From: Pseudomonas graminis
Lineage (GTDB): Bacteria; Pseudomonadota; Gammaproteobacteria; Pseudomonadales; Pseudomonadaceae
DNA length: 64,000 nt
Assembly: GCF_002093745.1 (NCBI RefSeq)
Contig: NZ_MTSB01000002.1
Span: forward strand, 1 to 64,000
Reading direction: 5' to 3'
The notes under the pieces were generated by a model. It had not been told where the DNA came from. It worked only from the letters and a program-made list of their open reading frames with translations, and did no database searches. How positions within the stretch are numbered: position 1 is the first letter of the stretch; the number at the start of each line of letters is the position of its first letter. This document shows positions 16,637 to 28,727 of this stretch, one piece after another. Position numbers and translations under genes: made by a program.

Positions 16637-18310
16637 TCAGCTTTTAGCCGTGACGACCATTTTTTTGGCGTGAGCCAGAGATTCCTTGGTCAGGTCAATG
16701 CCGCCCAGCATCCGTGCCACTTCTTCTATACGTTCGGTCTTGGTGAGTTTCGACACGGCAGTGCGCGTGGCGTCGTTGTCTCTGACCTTGTGTACGAACA
16801 AATGCTGATGGCCCTGCGCAGCCACCTGTGGCAAGTGGGTAACCGTCATCACTTGCCCGCGCTCGCCCAGGCGGCGCAAGAGTTGGCCCACGATTTCGGC
16901 GGTGGGGCCGCCGATACCGACGTCAACCTCGTCAAACACCAGCGTTGGCACGCGCGAGGTCTGCGCAGTAATCACCTGGATGGCGAGGCTGATCCGTGAC
17001 AACTCACCCCCCGAGGCGACTTTTGCCAATGCCTTGAGCGGTTGTCCCGGGTTGGCGCTGACCAGCAGTTCGACCTGCTCCAGGCCGTGTGGAAGCGGTT
17101 CTGACTGGGCGTTGGGCTTGAGGTCGATCTGGAAGCGACCGCCCGGCATGCCCAGGCGATGAATTTCCTGCTCCACCGCGTTCGCCAGTTTCGTCGACGA
17201 AGTGTGGCGCAGATCGCTCAGCTCGCGGGCTTTTTCCTGATAGTGACGGGCGAAGGCCTGGACTTCGTGCTCCAGGCGCTCGATGGATTCGTCGTTGGCG
17301 TTCAGCGTTTCTATTTCATCCAGCAGCTTCTGTTGCAGCGTCGCGACTTCGCCGGGCTGGATGCGATGTTTGCGCGCCAGTGTATAGATAGCATCGAGGC
17401 GCTCTTCAAGCTGTTGCAGTCGGGCCGGATCGGCGTCGAAGTGATCCAGAAAGCGATTCAGTTCGCCCACGGCTTCTTCTACCTGAATCTGGGCGCTGGA
17501 CAGCAAGCCTGTTGCCTCGCTCAATGCTGTCGGCGAATGGTCCACGCTGCCGAGTCTGTGCAGGCTCGCGGTCAGGGCATTCAGTACATTTCCGGAATCG
17601 CTTTCACTGCATTGCTCGACGACCTGTCGGCAGATGCTCAGCAGGCTTTCGGCGTTGGTCAGGTCTTTGTGTTCCTGCTCAAGCTGTTCAAGCTCGTTCT
17701 CGCCGAGGCTCAGGCTTTCCAGCTCTTCAAGCTGATAGCTAAGCAACTGATGGCGCGCGCGCTGCTCGTCGCCGGAGTTTGAAAGACGCTCCAGTTCTTG
17801 CCGCGTCTGGCGCCAGCGCTGGGCCGCAAGGTGGACCTGGCGGGCGAGGTCGGTTGCGCCGGCGTACTCGTCCAGCAGGCGACGGTGGGTGTCGGTCTTG
17901 AGCAGCGACTGATGCTCATGCTGGCTGTGAATGTCGATCAGCAATTCGCCCAGCGCTTTCAGGTCGCCCTGCGGGCAGGGCGACCCGTTGATATAAGAGC
18001 GCGAACGACCTTCGGCGGTAATCACGCGGCGCAGGATGCAGGGGCCGTCGTTGTCCAGGTCACGCTCTTTCAGCCAGGCCTCGGCCTCGGGAATATCGCC
18101 CAGGTCGAACGTGGCAAGGATGTCGGCCTTGTCGGCACCTGGCCTGACCACGCCGCTGTCGGCCCGGTCGCCCAGTGTCAGCCCCAGAGCGTCGAGCATG
18201 ATCGACTTGCCAGCGCCGGTTTCGCCGGTGATGACGCTCATGCCCCGATCCAGTTCAAGATCAAGGTGTTCGACGATGGCGTAGTTGTGTACGGAAAGAT
18301 GCACCAGCAT
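16637..18310 (-). CDS. recN: DNA repair protein RecN
   Basis: A 557-residue SMC-like ATPase with Walker A GETGAGKS (residues 29-36), a long coiled-coil middle, the ABC signature region VASGGELSRISLAIQVI and Walker B TLVFDEVDVGIGG. RecN acts early in double-strand break repair by holding DNA ends and sister chromatids together. Divergent from grpE across about 270 bp. A LexA box could be expected, but I could not identify one with confidence. Confidence 0.97.
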   Translation of the reverse strand: MLVHLSVHNYAIVEHLDLELDRGMSVITGETGAGKSIMLDALGLTLGDRADSGVVRPGADKADILATFDLGDIPEAEAWLKERDLDNDGPCILRRVITAEGRSRSYINGSPCPQGDLKALGELLIDIHSQHEHQSLLKTDTHRRLLDEYAGATDLARQVHLAAQRWRQTRQELERLSNSGDEQRARHQLLSYQLEELESLSLGENELEQLEQEHKDLTNAESLLSICRQVVEQCSESDSGNVLNALTASLHRLGSVDHSPTALSEATGLLSSAQIQVEEAVGELNRFLDHFDADPARLQQLEERLDAIYTLARKHRIQPGEVATLQQKLLDEIETLNANDESIERLEHEVQAFARHYQEKARELSDLRHTSSTKLANAVEQEIHRLGMPGGRFQIDLKPNAQSEPLPHGLEQVELLVSANPGQPLKALAKVASGGELSRISLAIQVITAQTSRVPTLVFDEVDVGIGGPTAEIVGQLLRRLGERGQVMTVTHLPQVAAQGHQHLFVHKVRDNDATRTAVSKLTKTERIEEVARMLGGIDLTKESLAHAKKMVVTAKS

Positions 18311-18497
18311 TGAGCGGCTCCCGGGCTGTTTGTCTGGTTATTTATACAGTGTTTTATTTGCTGCTGACAATGCTCTTGCTTAGCTCGATTTGATCGGTTT
18401 CAACAGGTTTTTAGTCCCTGTTGCTCGCCGGGGCCATTTTCTGCGCGGCCGGAAGGCGGATTTTTTGTCAGGGAATACGTATCTCGATCACTTGGCA

Positions 18498-18528
18498 CCC
18501 TTGAAGCCGAAAAATCCGGTCCCATATA
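18498..18528 (+). promoter_or_regulatory. Sigma-32 heat-shock promoter of grpE
   Basis: The -35 element CCCTTGAAG (18498-18506), a 14-base spacer and the -10 element CCCATATA (18521-18528) match the RpoH consensus CTTGAA/CCCCATNT with one or two differences. It is 51 bases upstream of the grpE ATG. Confidence 0.8.
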
Positions 18529-18579
18529 GAGGGCAGAAGCGCGAATCGGGATCGCGGACGTTTTTAGAGGAGAACATTT

Positions 18580-19143
18580 ATGGCTGACGAACAGAATCTG
18601 GATGCGCAGGCTCAGGATCAGGCTGCCGAGGCAGGCGCGGGTGAAGATCTGACAACTCGCGTGCAAGTGCTCGAAGAGCAACTTGTTGCCGCGCAGGATC
18701 AATCCCTCCGGGTGGCTGCGGATCTGCAGAACGTCCGCCGCCGTGCCGAACAGGATGTTGAAAAGGCGCATAAGTTTGCGCTGGAAAAATTTGCCGGTGA
18801 TCTGTTGCCGATCATCGACAGCCTGGAGCGAGGCCTTGATCTGTCCAGCCCGGACGATGAAAGCATTCGCCCTATGCGCGAAGGCATCGAACTGACCTTG
18901 AAGATGTTTCAGGACACTCTCAAGCGCTATCAGTTGGAAGCCATTGATCCGCACGGTCAGCCATTCAGTGCCGAACAGCACCAGGCAATGGCCATGCAGG
19001 AAAGTGCCGATGTAGAGCCCAATACGGTGCTCAAAGTGTTTCAGAAGGGTTATCAGCTTAACGGTCGTCTGCTGCGCCCGGCCATGGTCGTGGTCAGCAA
19101 GGCACCGTCGCCTGCAACGCCGTCAATCAACGAGCAGGCTTGA
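18580..19143 (+). CDS. grpE: Nucleotide exchange factor GrpE
   Basis: A 187-residue co-chaperone: acidic disordered N terminus, long coiled coil (about 25-90, including [21 protein letters not shown]), then the beta domain ending [18 protein letters not shown]. It releases ADP from DnaK. A GAGGAGAACATTT site precedes the ATG and a sigma-32 promoter lies upstream. The stop codon overlaps the dnaK sigma-32 promoter. Confidence 0.97.
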   Translation: MADEQNLDAQAQDQAAEAGAGEDLTTRVQVLEEQLVAAQDQSLRVAADLQNVRRRAEQDVEKAHKFALEKFAGDLLPIIDSLERGLDLSSPDDESIRPMREGIELTLKMFQDTLKRYQLEAIDPHGQPFSAEQHQAMAMQESADVEPNTVLKVFQKGYQLNGRLLRPAMVVVSKAPSPATPSINEQA

Positions 19144-19166
19144 AATCAGCTGTAAGGCCCCCATTT
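19139..19166 (+). promoter_or_regulatory. Sigma-32 heat-shock promoter of dnaK
   Basis: CTTGAAA (19139-19145), a 13-base spacer and CCCCATTT (19159-19166) match the RpoH consensus fully. The -35 box overlaps the grpE stop codon, so dnaK has its own heat-shock promoter inside the operon, 89 bases before its ATG. Confidence 0.88.
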
Positions 19167-19254
19167 AAAGGTCAAGCGTTTAAGAGCTACCGCACGGTGT
19201 CAATGCACTTGCGGCAATCACATTCAAAATTTTGCAAGTTTCGGGAGAGTCAAG

Positions 19255-21171
19255 ATGGGCAGAATTATCGGTATCGACCTGGGGACTACCAACTCCTGCG
19301 TCTCCATTCTGGAAAACGGTAACGTCAAGGTTATCGAGAACGCCGAAGGTACTCGCACCACGCCTTCGATCGTTGCTTATGCCAACGACGGTGAAATTCT
19401 GGTCGGTCAGTCCGCCAAGCGTCAGGCTGTGACCAATCCGCACAACACACTGTATGCGGTAAAGCGTCTGATCGGTCGTAAGTTCGACGAAGAAGTCGTT
19501 CAGAAAGACATCCAGATGGTCCCTTACAAGATCGTCAAGGCTGACAACAACGACGCCTGGGTTGAAGTGAATGGCCAGAAAATGGCGCCTCCTCAGATTT
19601 CGGCTGAAATTCTGAAAAAGATGAAAAAGACTGCCGAAGATTACCTCGGTGAAGCGGTTACCGAAGCGGTCATCACCGTTCCGGCCTACTTCAACGACAG
19701 TCAGCGTCAGGCAACCAAGGATGCTGGCCGTATTGCTGGTCTGGACGTCAAGCGCATCATCAACGAGCCTACCGCAGCCGCTCTGGCGTACGGTATGGAC
19801 AAGGCCAAGGGCGATCACACTGTAATCGTTTATGACCTGGGTGGCGGTACGTTCGACGTGTCGGTTATCGAGATTGCCGAAGTGGATGGCGAGCATCAGT
19901 TCGAAGTACTGGCAACCAACGGTGATACGTTCCTTGGTGGTGAAGACTTCGATATTCGTCTGATCGATTACTTCGTTGACGAATTCAAGAAAGAAAGCGG
20001 CATGAGCCTCAAGGGCGACCCGCTGGCGATGCAGCGCCTGAAAGAAGCTGCTGAAAAAGCCAAGATCGAGCTGTCTTCCAGCACCCAGACCGAAGTGAAT
20101 CTGCCGTACATCACCGCAGATGCTACCGGTCCTAAGCACTTGGTTGTGAAGATCTCGCGCTCCAAGCTGGAATCGCTGGTTGAAGACCTGGTTCGCCGCA
20201 CCATCGCACCTTGCGAAATGGCACTTAAAGATGCCGGCATCGACAAGAGCAAGATCAACGACGTGATTCTGGTCGGTGGTCAGACCCGTATGCCGCTGGT
20301 TCAGAAGCTGGTGACCGATTTCTTCGGTAAAGAAGCGCGCAAAGACGTCAACCCGGACGAAGCTGTTGCAATGGGTGCTGCCATCCAGGGCGCGGTGCTG
20401 GCCGGTGATGTGAAAGACGTTCTGCTGCTGGACGTCAGCCCGCTGACCCTGGGTATTGAAACCATGGGTGGCGTGATGACTGCGCTAATCGAGAAAAACA
20501 CCACGATTCCTACCAAGAAATCTCAGGTGTTCTCGACTGCCGACGACAACCAAAACGCCGTGACCATTCACGTGCTGCAGGGTGAGCGTAAGCAAGCGTC
20601 GCAGAACAAGTCGCTGGGCAAGTTCGATCTGGCCGAGATTCCACCTGCTCCACGTGGCGTGCCGCAGATCGAAGTGACCTTCGACATCGACGCAAACGGC
20701 ATTCTGCACGTTGGCGCGAAAGACAAGGCGACCGGCAAGCAGCAGTCCATCGTGATCAAGGCCAACTCCGGTCTGTCCGAGGAAGAGATTCAGCAGATGG
20801 TTCGTGATGCAGAAGCCAACTCTGAAGAAGATCGCAAGTTCGAAGAGCTGGCCTCTGCCCGTAACCAGGGTGATGCGCTGGTCCACTCGACTCGCAAGAT
20901 GATCGCTGACGCAGGTGACAAGGTCACTGCTGAAGAGAAGACGGCTGTTGAGGCGGCTCTGGTTGCTCTGGAAGCGGCCATCAAAGGCGATGACAAGGCA
21001 GCCATCGAAGCCAAGGTCGAAGAGCTGTCGAAGGTTTCCGCGCCAATCGCTCAGAAGATGTACGCCGAGCAGGCCGAGAATCCGGAAGCGGCTGCCAAGC
21101 CTGCTGAAGAAACTGCCAAGGCTGACGATGTTGTCGACGCCGAGTTTGAAGAAGTGAAAGACCACAAGTAA
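19255..21171 (+). CDS. dnaK: Chaperone DnaK (Hsp70)
   Basis: A 638-residue Hsp70 starting [16 protein letters not shown]. The ATPase domain (about 1-380) shows [13 protein letters not shown] and [12 protein letters not shown], then the substrate-binding domain and helical lid, and a C-terminal tail [15 protein letters not shown] that matches the conserved DnaK end. It refolds proteins in an ATP cycle driven by DnaJ and GrpE. Codon use is strongly biased, as expected for a highly expressed gene. Confidence 0.99.
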   Translation: MGRIIGIDLGTTNSCVSILENGNVKVIENAEGTRTTPSIVAYANDGEILVGQSAKRQAVTNPHNTLYAVKRLIGRKFDEEVVQKDIQMVPYKIVKADNNDAWVEVNGQKMAPPQISAEILKKMKKTAEDYLGEAVTEAVITVPAYFNDSQRQATKDAGRIAGLDVKRIINEPTAAALAYGMDKAKGDHTVIVYDLGGGTFDVSVIEIAEVDGEHQFEVLATNGDTFLGGEDFDIRLIDYFVDEFKKESGMSLKGDPLAMQRLKEAAEKAKIELSSSTQTEVNLPYITADATGPKHLVVKISRSKLESLVEDLVRRTIAPCEMALKDAGIDKSKINDVILVGGQTRMPLVQKLVTDFFGKEARKDVNPDEAVAMGAAIQGAVLAGDVKDVLLLDVSPLTLGIETMGGVMTALIEKNTTIPTKKSQVFSTADDNQNAVTIHVLQGERKQASQNKSLGKFDLAEIPPAPRGVPQIEVTFDIDANGILHVGAKDKATGKQQSIVIKANSGLSEEEIQQMVRDAEANSEEDRKFEELASARNQGDALVHSTRKMIADAGDKVTAEEKTAVEAALVALEAAIKGDDKAAIEAKVEELSKVSAPIAQKMYAEQAENPEAAAKPAEETAKADDVVDAEFEEVKDHK

Positions 21172-21497
21172 GCGCAGGCTCACTTGAACGCCGGTTGACC
21201 TCTTTCGAGCGGTGGCTGGTAGGATGTCGCCGCGCGGGAGCTTGCTCCCGCGTTGGCGTGTCTGGAATACCCAAAATTCAGACGTGCGGAATTGCTCCGC
21301 ACGTCATGTGGCAAGGTCGCAGCGCTCCTGCGCTGCGGCTCATTCTGCCGCTTTACCGGTCAGTTATATCTGGCTTTTGAATGAAGACCAGGATCGTTGA
21401 ATTGACGTGAGTTGGGTCCGGGGCCTGAGTTGGGCTCAACGAGTTTGGTAAAGCCCAGGAGGGTTTTGCCGAACGTCCTCAAGAGTACGGAAGAACT
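21172..21497. other. dnaK-dnaJ intergenic region
   Basis: These 326 bases hold no gene. They contain a cluster of three REP-like hairpins (21233-21337, listed separately) and the dnaJ leader. I see no second heat-shock promoter that meets the consensus before dnaJ. Confidence 0.6.
21233..21337. repeat. REP-like hairpin cluster
   Basis: Three successive palindromes: CGCGGGAG-CTTG-CTCCCGCG (21233-21252), GACGTGCGGA-ATTGC-TCCGCACGTC (21281-21305) and CGCAGCG-CTCCTG-CGCTGCG (21318-21337). This is the layout of Pseudomonas REP/BIME sequences, which can stabilise upstream mRNA or bind gyrase and IHF. Its place between dnaK and dnaJ may lower downstream dnaJ expression. Confidence 0.75.
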
Positions 21498-22637
21498 ATG
21501 GCAAAGCGTGATTATTACGAAGTGTTGGGCGTTGAGCGAGGCTCCAGCGAGGCAGACCTGAAAAAGGCCTACCGTCGTCTGGCGATGAAGCATCACCCTG
21601 ACCGTAACCCTGATGACAAAGCGTCTGAAGAGCTGTTCAAAGAAGCCAACGAGGCCTATGAAGTTCTTTCCGATGCCAGCAAGCGCGCTGCCTACGACCA
21701 GTATGGTCATGCCGGTGTAGACCCGAGCATGGGTGGCGGCGGTTTCGGTGGTGGTGCCGGTGGTGCCAACTTCTCCGATATCTTCGGTGACGTGTTCAGT
21801 GACTTCTTCGGCGGCGGCCGTGCGGGTGGCGGCGGTGGTCGCGGCGGTGCCCAGCGTGGCAGCGATCTGCGCTACACGCTCGAGCTGAACCTCGAGGAAG
21901 CGGTTCGCGGCACGACCGTGAATATCCGTGTCCCGACACTGGTCAATTGCAAGCCCTGCGACGGCAGCGGTGCCAAGAAAGGCTCGTCTCCCGTGACGTG
22001 TCCTACCTGTGGCGGCATCGGTCAGGTGCGTATGCAGCAGGGGTTCTTCTCTGTGCAGCAAACCTGCCCGCGTTGCCATGGCCAGGGCAAGATCATTTCC
22101 GACCCGTGCGACTCGTGTCATGGCGAAGGTCGTGTCGAAGAGTACAAGACGCTTTCCGTCAAAGTGCCACCTGGGGTTGATACCGGTGACCGCATTCGCC
22201 TGTCCGGCGAGGGCGAGGCGGGTGTGCAGGGTGGTCCGACCGGCGACCTGTATGTCGTGATCAATGTGCGCGAACACGCGATCTTCCAGCGTGACGGCAA
22301 GCATCTTTTCTGCGAAGTGCCGATCAGCTTTACCGACGCTGCGCTGGGTGGCGAGCTTGAAGTGCCGACGCTTGATGGTCGCGTCAAGCTCAAGATTCCT
22401 GAGGGCACTCAGACCGGCAAGCAGTTCCGCTTGCGTGGCAAGGGCGTGGCTCCGGTGCGTGGCGGTGGTGCAGGTGACTTGATGTGCCGCGTGGCGGTCG
22501 AGACGCCGGTCAACCTGAGCAAGCGTCAGCGTGAATTGCTTGAAGAGTTCCGCACATCGCTCGAAAACGACGAATCCCACTCTCCCAAAGCCAGTGGCTG
22601 GTTTGAGGGTGTAAAGCGTTTCTTCGGCGATCTGTAA
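21498..22637 (+). CDS. dnaJ: Chaperone DnaJ (Hsp40)
   Basis: A 379-residue type I Hsp40: J domain with HPD at residues 33-35, a Gly/Phe-rich linker (about 75-118), a zinc domain with four CxxCxGxG motifs ([32 protein letters not shown]) and two C-terminal beta domains. It delivers substrates to DnaK and triggers ATP hydrolysis. Confidence 0.99.
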   Translation: MAKRDYYEVLGVERGSSEADLKKAYRRLAMKHHPDRNPDDKASEELFKEANEAYEVLSDASKRAAYDQYGHAGVDPSMGGGGFGGGAGGANFSDIFGDVFSDFFGGGRAGGGGGRGGAQRGSDLRYTLELNLEEAVRGTTVNIRVPTLVNCKPCDGSGAKKGSSPVTCPTCGGIGQVRMQQGFFSVQQTCPRCHGQGKIISDPCDSCHGEGRVEEYKTLSVKVPPGVDTGDRIRLSGEGEAGVQGGPTGDLYVVINVREHAIFQRDGKHLFCEVPISFTDAALGGELEVPTLDGRVKLKIPEGTQTGKQFRLRGKGVAPVRGGGAGDLMCRVAVETPVNLSKRQRELLEEFRTSLENDESHSPKASGWFEGVKRFFGDL

Positions 22638-23462
<825 letters not shown>

Positions 23463-23596
23463 TTTCATGCAGGGCCGATCAAGGCCCTGTCGCATTTTCC
23501 CGCTTTTCAGGCTCATTGGTGGTAGACCAAAATGGGCCTTTTCTGTAAGCTACAGCTTTAGTGTGTCCACTAAAAGCGCGCAGATGATTCCATAAG

Positions 23597-23643
23597 AAAG
23601 CGGGGTGACGTTACTACGTCATTCCGCTTTTTTGCAGCCTGCG
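23597..23643 (+). terminator. Terminator or attenuator before carA
   Basis: Stem AAAGCGGGGTGACGT with ACGTCATTCCGCTTT (one mismatch, four-base loop) followed directly by a T run. It ends 36 bases before the carA start. It may simply end dapB transcripts, or attenuate carA if the carA promoter lies upstream near 23540-23570. Confidence 0.75.
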
Positions 23644-23678
23644 ATCGCCCTTTCAGGCTTTATTTACGGGAGGTCTTC

Positions 23679-24815
23679 TTGACTAAGCCAGCCATACTCG
23701 CCCTTGCTGATGGCAGCATTTTTCGCGGCGAAGCCATTGGAGCCGACGGTCAGACCGTTGGTGAGGTGGTGTTCAACACCGCAATGACAGGCTATCAGGA
23801 AATTCTTACCGATCCTTCCTACGCCCAGCAGATCGTTACCCTGACTTACCCGCATATCGGCAACACCGGTACCACACCTGAAGACGCCGAGTCGGATCGT
23901 GTCTGGTCCGCAGGCCTGGTCATCCGTGACCTGCCGCTGGTAGCCAGCAACTGGCGTAACAAGCTGTCCCTCGGTGATTACCTGAAAGCCAACAATGTCG
24001 TTGCCATCGCCGGCATCGATACGCGTCGCCTGACCCGCATCCTGCGTGAGAAAGGCGCCCAGAACGGCTGCATCATGGCGGGCGACAATATCTCGGAAGA
24101 GGCTGCCATCGCCGCCGCTCGCGGCTTTCCGGGTCTCAAGGGCATGGACCTGGCGAAGGAAGTCAGCACCAAAGACACGTACGAGTGGCGTCACAGTGTT
24201 TGGAATCTGCAGACCGACAGCCATCCTGAAATCGCTGCCTCCGAGCTGCCATATCACGTTGTCGCCTACGACTACGGCGTCAAGGTCAACATCCTGCGCA
24301 TGCTGGTCGAGCGCGGCTGCCGGGTGACTGTCGTGCCTGCGCAAACGCCTGCCAGCGAAGTGCTTGCCTATAAGCCGGACGGTGTTTTCCTGTCCAACGG
24401 CCCTGGCGACCCCGAGCCGTGCGACTACGCCATCAAGGCGATCAGGGAAGTGCTGGAAACCGACGTGCCGGTATTCGGCATCTGCCTCGGCCATCAGCTC
24501 CTGGCGCTGGCTGCGGGTGCCAAGACCGTGAAAATGGGCCATGGTCACCACGGCGCAAACCACCCGGTTCAGGACCTGGACACCGGTGTCGTCATGATCA
24601 CCAGCCAGAACCACGGTTTTGCGGTTGACGAAGCCACCTTGCCGGGCAATGTGCGCGCCATCCACAAGTCGCTGTTCGACGGCACCCTTCAGGGTATCGA
24701 GCTGACCGACAAGAGCGCGTTCAGCTTCCAGGGCCACCCTGAGGCGAGCCCTGGCCCGAATGACGTCGCGCCACTGTTTGATCGCTTTATCGAAGCCATG
24801 GCCAAGCGACGCTGA
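23679..24815 (+). CDS. carA: Carbamoyl-phosphate synthase small subunit
   Basis: A 378-residue glutamine amidotransferase subunit. The N-terminal CarA domain starts [20 protein letters not shown]; the class I GATase domain carries the nucleophile in [13 protein letters not shown] and the His/Glu of [11 protein letters not shown]. It supplies ammonia to CarB. The start is TTG with GGGAGG 5-8 bases upstream; no ATG fits the conserved N terminus. Confidence 0.97.
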   Translation: MTKPAILALADGSIFRGEAIGADGQTVGEVVFNTAMTGYQEILTDPSYAQQIVTLTYPHIGNTGTTPEDAESDRVWSAGLVIRDLPLVASNWRNKLSLGDYLKANNVVAIAGIDTRRLTRILREKGAQNGCIMAGDNISEEAAIAAARGFPGLKGMDLAKEVSTKDTYEWRHSVWNLQTDSHPEIAASELPYHVVAYDYGVKVNILRMLVERGCRVTVVPAQTPASEVLAYKPDGVFLSNGPGDPEPCDYAIKAIREVLETDVPVFGICLGHQLLALAAGAKTVKMGHGHHGANHPVQDLDTGVVMITSQNHGFAVDEATLPGNVRAIHKSLFDGTLQGIELTDKSAFSFQGHPEASPGPNDVAPLFDRFIEAMAKRR

Positions 24816-24951
24816 CCGGTTGCCTTGAGACTGTAATACGCAGGTGCCCAGGGCGGCCCCGGACCCGGTGTCCGGTTGCTGCCGCCCAGGCCACCTCAGA
24901 CAAATGTTCAAGACGGCTTGCCGACTGACCTGCGGATTTGAGTGACAACCC

Positions 24952-27900
24952 ATGCCAAAACGTACAGATATTAAAAGCATCCTGATTCTCGGCGCCGGCC
25001 CCATCGTGATCGGCCAGGCCTGTGAATTCGACTACTCTGGCGCCCAGGCCTGCAAGGCCCTGCGCGAAGAGGGCTACCGCGTCATCCTGGTGAACTCCAA
25101 CCCGGCCACCATCATGACCGACCCGGCCATGGCCGACGCCACCTACATCGAGCCGATCAAGTGGCAGACCGTTGCCAAGATCATCGAGAAAGAGCGTCCG
25201 GACGCACTGCTGCCGACGATGGGTGGCCAGACCGCTCTGAACTGCGCGCTGGACCTGGAGCGCGAAGGCGTTCTGGAGAAGTTCGGCGTCGAGATGATCG
25301 GTGCCAATGCCGACACCATCGACAAGGCTGAAGACCGCTCGCGTTTCGACAAGGCCATGAAATCCATCGGCCTGGCGTGCCCGCGCTCCGGCATCGCGCA
25401 CAGCATGGAAGAGGCCAACGCTGTTCTCGAAAAGCTTGGTTTCCCGTGCATCATTCGCCCGTCGTTCACCATGGGTGGCACGGGTGGCGGTATTGCTTAC
25501 AACCGTGAAGAGTTCGAAGAAATCTGTGCCCGGGGTCTGGACCTGTCGCCGACCAAGGAACTGCTGATCGACGAATCGCTGATCGGCTGGAAAGAATATG
25601 AAATGGAAGTTGTCCGCGACAAAAAGGACAACTGCATCATCGTTTGCTCCATCGAAAACTTCGATCCGATGGGTGTGCATACCGGTGACTCCATCACCGT
25701 TGCTCCGGCACAGACCCTGACCGACAAGGAATACCAGATTCTGCGTAACGCCTCGCTGGCGGTACTGCGCGAAATCGGTGTTGAAACCGGCGGCTCCAAC
25801 GTCCAGTTCGGCATCTGCCCGGACACCGGCCGTATGGTCGTGATCGAGATGAACCCTCGCGTGTCGCGCTCTTCGGCGCTGGCTTCCAAGGCGACCGGCT
25901 TTCCGATTGCCCGCGTTGCCGCCAAGCTGGCCGTGGGTTACACCCTTGACGAGCTGTCCAACGAGATCACGGGCGGCAAGACTCCAGCGTCTTTCGAACC
26001 GTCGATTGACTACGTCGTCACCAAGCTGCCGCGCTTCGCGTTCGAGAAGTTCGCCAAAGCTGATGCACGCCTGACCACACAGATGAAGTCGGTTGGCGAA
26101 GTCATGGCCATCGGTCGTACGTTCCAGGAATCCTTGCAGAAAGCTCTGCGCGGCCTGGAAGTCGGCGTTTGCGGCCTTGATCCGAAGCTGGACCTGAGCC
26201 ATCCGGAAAGCATGAGCACACTGAAGCGCGAACTGACCGTGCCGGGTGCCGAGCGTATCTGGTACGTCGCCGATGCCTTCCGGGCGGGCATGTCGGTTGA
26301 AGACATCTTCGCCATGAACATGATCGACCCGTGGTTCCTGGTTCAGATCGAAGACCTGGTCAAGGACGAGGAAAAGGTCAAGACGCTGGGCCTGTCGGCC
26401 ATCGATCGCGACCTGATGTTCCGCCTCAAGCGCAAGGGTTTCTCCGATGCGCGTCTGGCCAAGCTGCTGGGCGTTACCGAGAAAAACCTGCGTACGCACC
26501 GTCACAAGCTGGACGTGTTCCCGGTCTACAAGCGCGTCGACACGTGCGCAGCCGAGTTCGCCACCGATACCGCGTACCTGTACTCGACGTACGAAGAAGA
26601 GTGTGAAGCCAACCCTTCGACGCGCGACAAGATCATGATCCTGGGCGGTGGCCCTAACCGTATCGGTCAAGGTATCGAGTTCGACTACTGCTGCGTACAT
26701 GCCGCATTGGCGCTGCGTGAAGATGGGTACGAGACCATTATGGTCAACTGCAACCCGGAAACCGTCTCCACCGACTACGACACCTCCGACCGCCTGTACT
26801 TCGAGCCTGTGACGCTGGAAGACGTGCTGGAAATCGTCCGCGTCGAGAAGCCGAAAGGCGTGATCGTCCAGTACGGTGGCCAGACGCCGCTGAAACTGGC
26901 CCGCGCCCTGGAAGCCGCTGGCGTGCCGATTATCGGCACCAGCCCGGATGCCATCGACCGTGCAGAAGACCGCGAGCGGTTCCAGCACATGGTCGAGCGC
27001 CTCAACCTGCGCCAGCCGCCAAACGCGACCGTGCGCAGCGAAGACGAAGCCATTCGTGCCGCTGCGAAAATCGGCTACCCGCTGGTGGTGCGCCCGTCCT
27101 ACGTACTGGGCGGCCGTGCGATGGAAATCGTCTACCAGGAAGACGAACTCAAGCGTTACCTGCGTGAAGCGGTTCAGGTCTCCAATGACAGCCCTGTGTT
27201 GCTTGATCACTTCCTGAACTGTGCCATCGAGATGGACGTCGATGCGGTCTGCGACGGTACTGATGTGGTCATCGGCGCAATCATGCAGCACATCGAGCAG
27301 GCCGGTGTTCACTCTGGTGACTCCGCCTGTTCGCTGCCGCCGTATTCGCTGCCTGCGCACATCCAGGACGAGATGCGTGAGCAGGTCAAGAAGATGGCTC
27401 TGGAGCTGGGCGTTGTCGGTCTGATGAACGTACAGCTGGCACTTCAGGGTGAAGACATCTATGTCATCGAAGTGAACCCGCGTGCATCGCGTACCGTGCC
27501 GTTCGTTTCCAAGTGCATCGGTGTTTCCCTGGCCATGATCGCTGCACGCGTGATGGCAGGTAAAACCCTGAAAGAGCTGAATTTCACCAAGGAAATCATT
27601 CCTAACTTCTACAGTGTGAAAGAGGCGGTGTTCCCATTCGCCAAATTCCCTGGCGTTGACCCGATCCTCGGCCCGGAAATGAAGTCGACCGGTGAAGTGA
27701 TGGGCGTGGGCGACACCTTCGGTGAAGCCTTTGCCAAAGCCCAGATGGGCGCCAGCGAAGTGCTGCCGACTGGCGGGACTGCGTTTATCAGTGTGCGCGA
27801 TGACGACAAGCCGCTGGTTGAAGCGGTCGCCCGTGACCTGATCAACCTTGGTTTCGAAATCGTCGCAACGGCGGGAACTGCCAAGCTGATCGAGGCGGCG

Positions 27901-28173
27901 GGCCTGAAAGTGCGTCGCGTCAACAAGGTCACCGAAGGTCGTCCGCACGTGGTCGACATGATCAAGAATGACGAAGTCACGCTGATTATCAACACCACCG
28001 AAGGTCGTCAGTCGATCGCCGATTCCTACTCCATCCGTCGCAACGCCTTGCAGCACAAGATCTACTGCACCACTACCATTGCAGCAGGTGAAGCGATCTG
28101 TGAAGCGCTCAAGTTCGGTCCCGAGAAGACCGTGCGTCGCTTGCAGGATCTCCATGCAGGACTGAAAGCATGA
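24952..28173 (+). CDS. carB: Carbamoyl-phosphate synthase large subunit
   Basis: A 1073-residue enzyme of two homologous ATP-grasp halves (carboxyphosphate and carbamoyl-phosphate domains), each with a pre-ATP-grasp fold ([21 protein letters not shown] and [21 protein letters not shown]), and a C-terminal MGS-like allosteric domain (about 935-1073). It makes carbamoyl phosphate for arginine and pyrimidines. The long antisense frame across this gene is a coding shadow. The stop overlaps the greA start (ATGA). Confidence 0.99.
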   Translation: MPKRTDIKSILILGAGPIVIGQACEFDYSGAQACKALREEGYRVILVNSNPATIMTDPAMADATYIEPIKWQTVAKIIEKERPDALLPTMGGQTALNCALDLEREGVLEKFGVEMIGANADTIDKAEDRSRFDKAMKSIGLACPRSGIAHSMEEANAVLEKLGFPCIIRPSFTMGGTGGGIAYNREEFEEICARGLDLSPTKELLIDESLIGWKEYEMEVVRDKKDNCIIVCSIENFDPMGVHTGDSITVAPAQTLTDKEYQILRNASLAVLREIGVETGGSNVQFGICPDTGRMVVIEMNPRVSRSSALASKATGFPIARVAAKLAVGYTLDELSNEITGGKTPASFEPSIDYVVTKLPRFAFEKFAKADARLTTQMKSVGEVMAIGRTFQESLQKALRGLEVGVCGLDPKLDLSHPESMSTLKRELTVPGAERIWYVADAFRAGMSVEDIFAMNMIDPWFLVQIEDLVKDEEKVKTLGLSAIDRDLMFRLKRKGFSDARLAKLLGVTEKNLRTHRHKLDVFPVYKRVDTCAAEFATDTAYLYSTYEEECEANPSTRDKIMILGGGPNRIGQGIEFDYCCVHAALALREDGYETIMVNCNPETVSTDYDTSDRLYFEPVTLEDVLEIVRVEKPKGVIVQYGGQTPLKLARALEAAGVPIIGTSPDAIDRAEDRERFQHMVERLNLRQPPNATVRSEDEAIRAAAKIGYPLVVRPSYVLGGRAMEIVYQEDELKRYLREAVQVSNDSPVLLDHFLNCAIEMDVDAVCDGTDVVIGAIMQHIEQAGVHSGDSACSLPPYSLPAHIQDEMREQVKKMALELGVVGLMNVQLALQGEDIYVIEVNPRASRTVPFVSKCIGVSLAMIAARVMAGKTLKELNFTKEIIPNFYSVKEAVFPFAKFPGVDPILGPEMKSTGEVMGVGDTFGEAFAKAQMGASEVLPTGGTAFISVRDDDKPLVEAVARDLINLGFEIVATAGTAKLIEAAGLKVRRVNKVTEGRPHVVDMIKNDEVTLIINTTEGRQSIADSYSIRRNALQHKIYCTTTIAAGEAICEALKFGPEKTVRRLQDLHAGLKA

Positions 28174-28646
28174 TCAAATACCCGATGACAGTCGAGGGCG
28201 CTCGCGCCCTGGAAGAAGAGCTGACACACCTGACCAAGGTGGTTCGCCCCAAGCTGAGCCAGGACATCGGCACGGCACGCGAATTGGGCGATCTCAAGGA
28301 AAACGCTGAATACCATGCCGCTCGCGAGCAGCAAGGTATGGTTGAAGCGCGAATCCGGGATATTGAAGGCCGTATGCAAAATGCCGTGGTCATCGATGTC
28401 AAAACCATCCCGCATACCGGAAAGGTGATTTTCGGCACGACGGTCGAGATTGCCAACGTCGAAAACGACGAGCGCGTGACCTACAAAATCGTGGGTGAGG
28501 ACGAGGCGGATATCAAGAAGGGCAAGATTTCAGTGGGCTCGCCCATTGCTCGCGCCTTGATTGCCAAGGAGGAAGGTGACGTGGTGGTCGTGAAAACGCC
28601 AAGTGGCGTGATCGAGTACGAAATCATCGAAGTGCGTCACGACTGA
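28170..28646 (+). CDS. greA: Transcription elongation factor GreA
   Basis: A 158-residue factor with the N-terminal antiparallel coiled coil ([42 protein letters not shown] with the acidic tip) and a C-terminal FKBP-like domain ([19 protein letters not shown]). It stimulates RNA cleavage by backtracked RNA polymerase. The start overlaps carB by four bases, so the two are translationally coupled. Confidence 0.97.
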   Translation: MIKYPMTVEGARALEEELTHLTKVVRPKLSQDIGTARELGDLKENAEYHAAREQQGMVEARIRDIEGRMQNAVVIDVKTIPHTGKVIFGTTVEIANVENDERVTYKIVGEDEADIKKGKISVGSPIARALIAKEEGDVVVVKTPSGVIEYEIIEVRHD

Positions 28647-28650
28647 TGCC

Positions 28651-28674
28651 TTGCGCCCGCTTTGGCGGGCGCAA
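28651..28674 (+). terminator. Hairpin after greA
   Basis: Stem TTGCGCCCGC/GCGGGCGCAA with a four-base loop directly after the greA stop; no T run follows, so termination may depend on the next hairpin at 28691. Confidence 0.6.
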
Positions 28675-28690
28675 TCAGCGGTAAAAAAGA

Positions 28691-28727
28691 GTCAGGGCAC
28701 GCTTTTCGCGGCCCTGACTTCTGTTTT
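28691..28727 (+). terminator. Terminator between greA and yhbY
   Basis: Stem GTCAGGGC/GCCCTGAC followed by TTCTGTTTTT, between convergent genes. Confidence 0.8.

Noticed and set aside
24787..28155. A 1122-codon open frame antisense to carB
   Set aside because: It mirrors carB almost exactly, reads His/Asp/Gln/Val-rich nonsense with no family match and no ribosome site; a coding shadow of high-GC codon bias.
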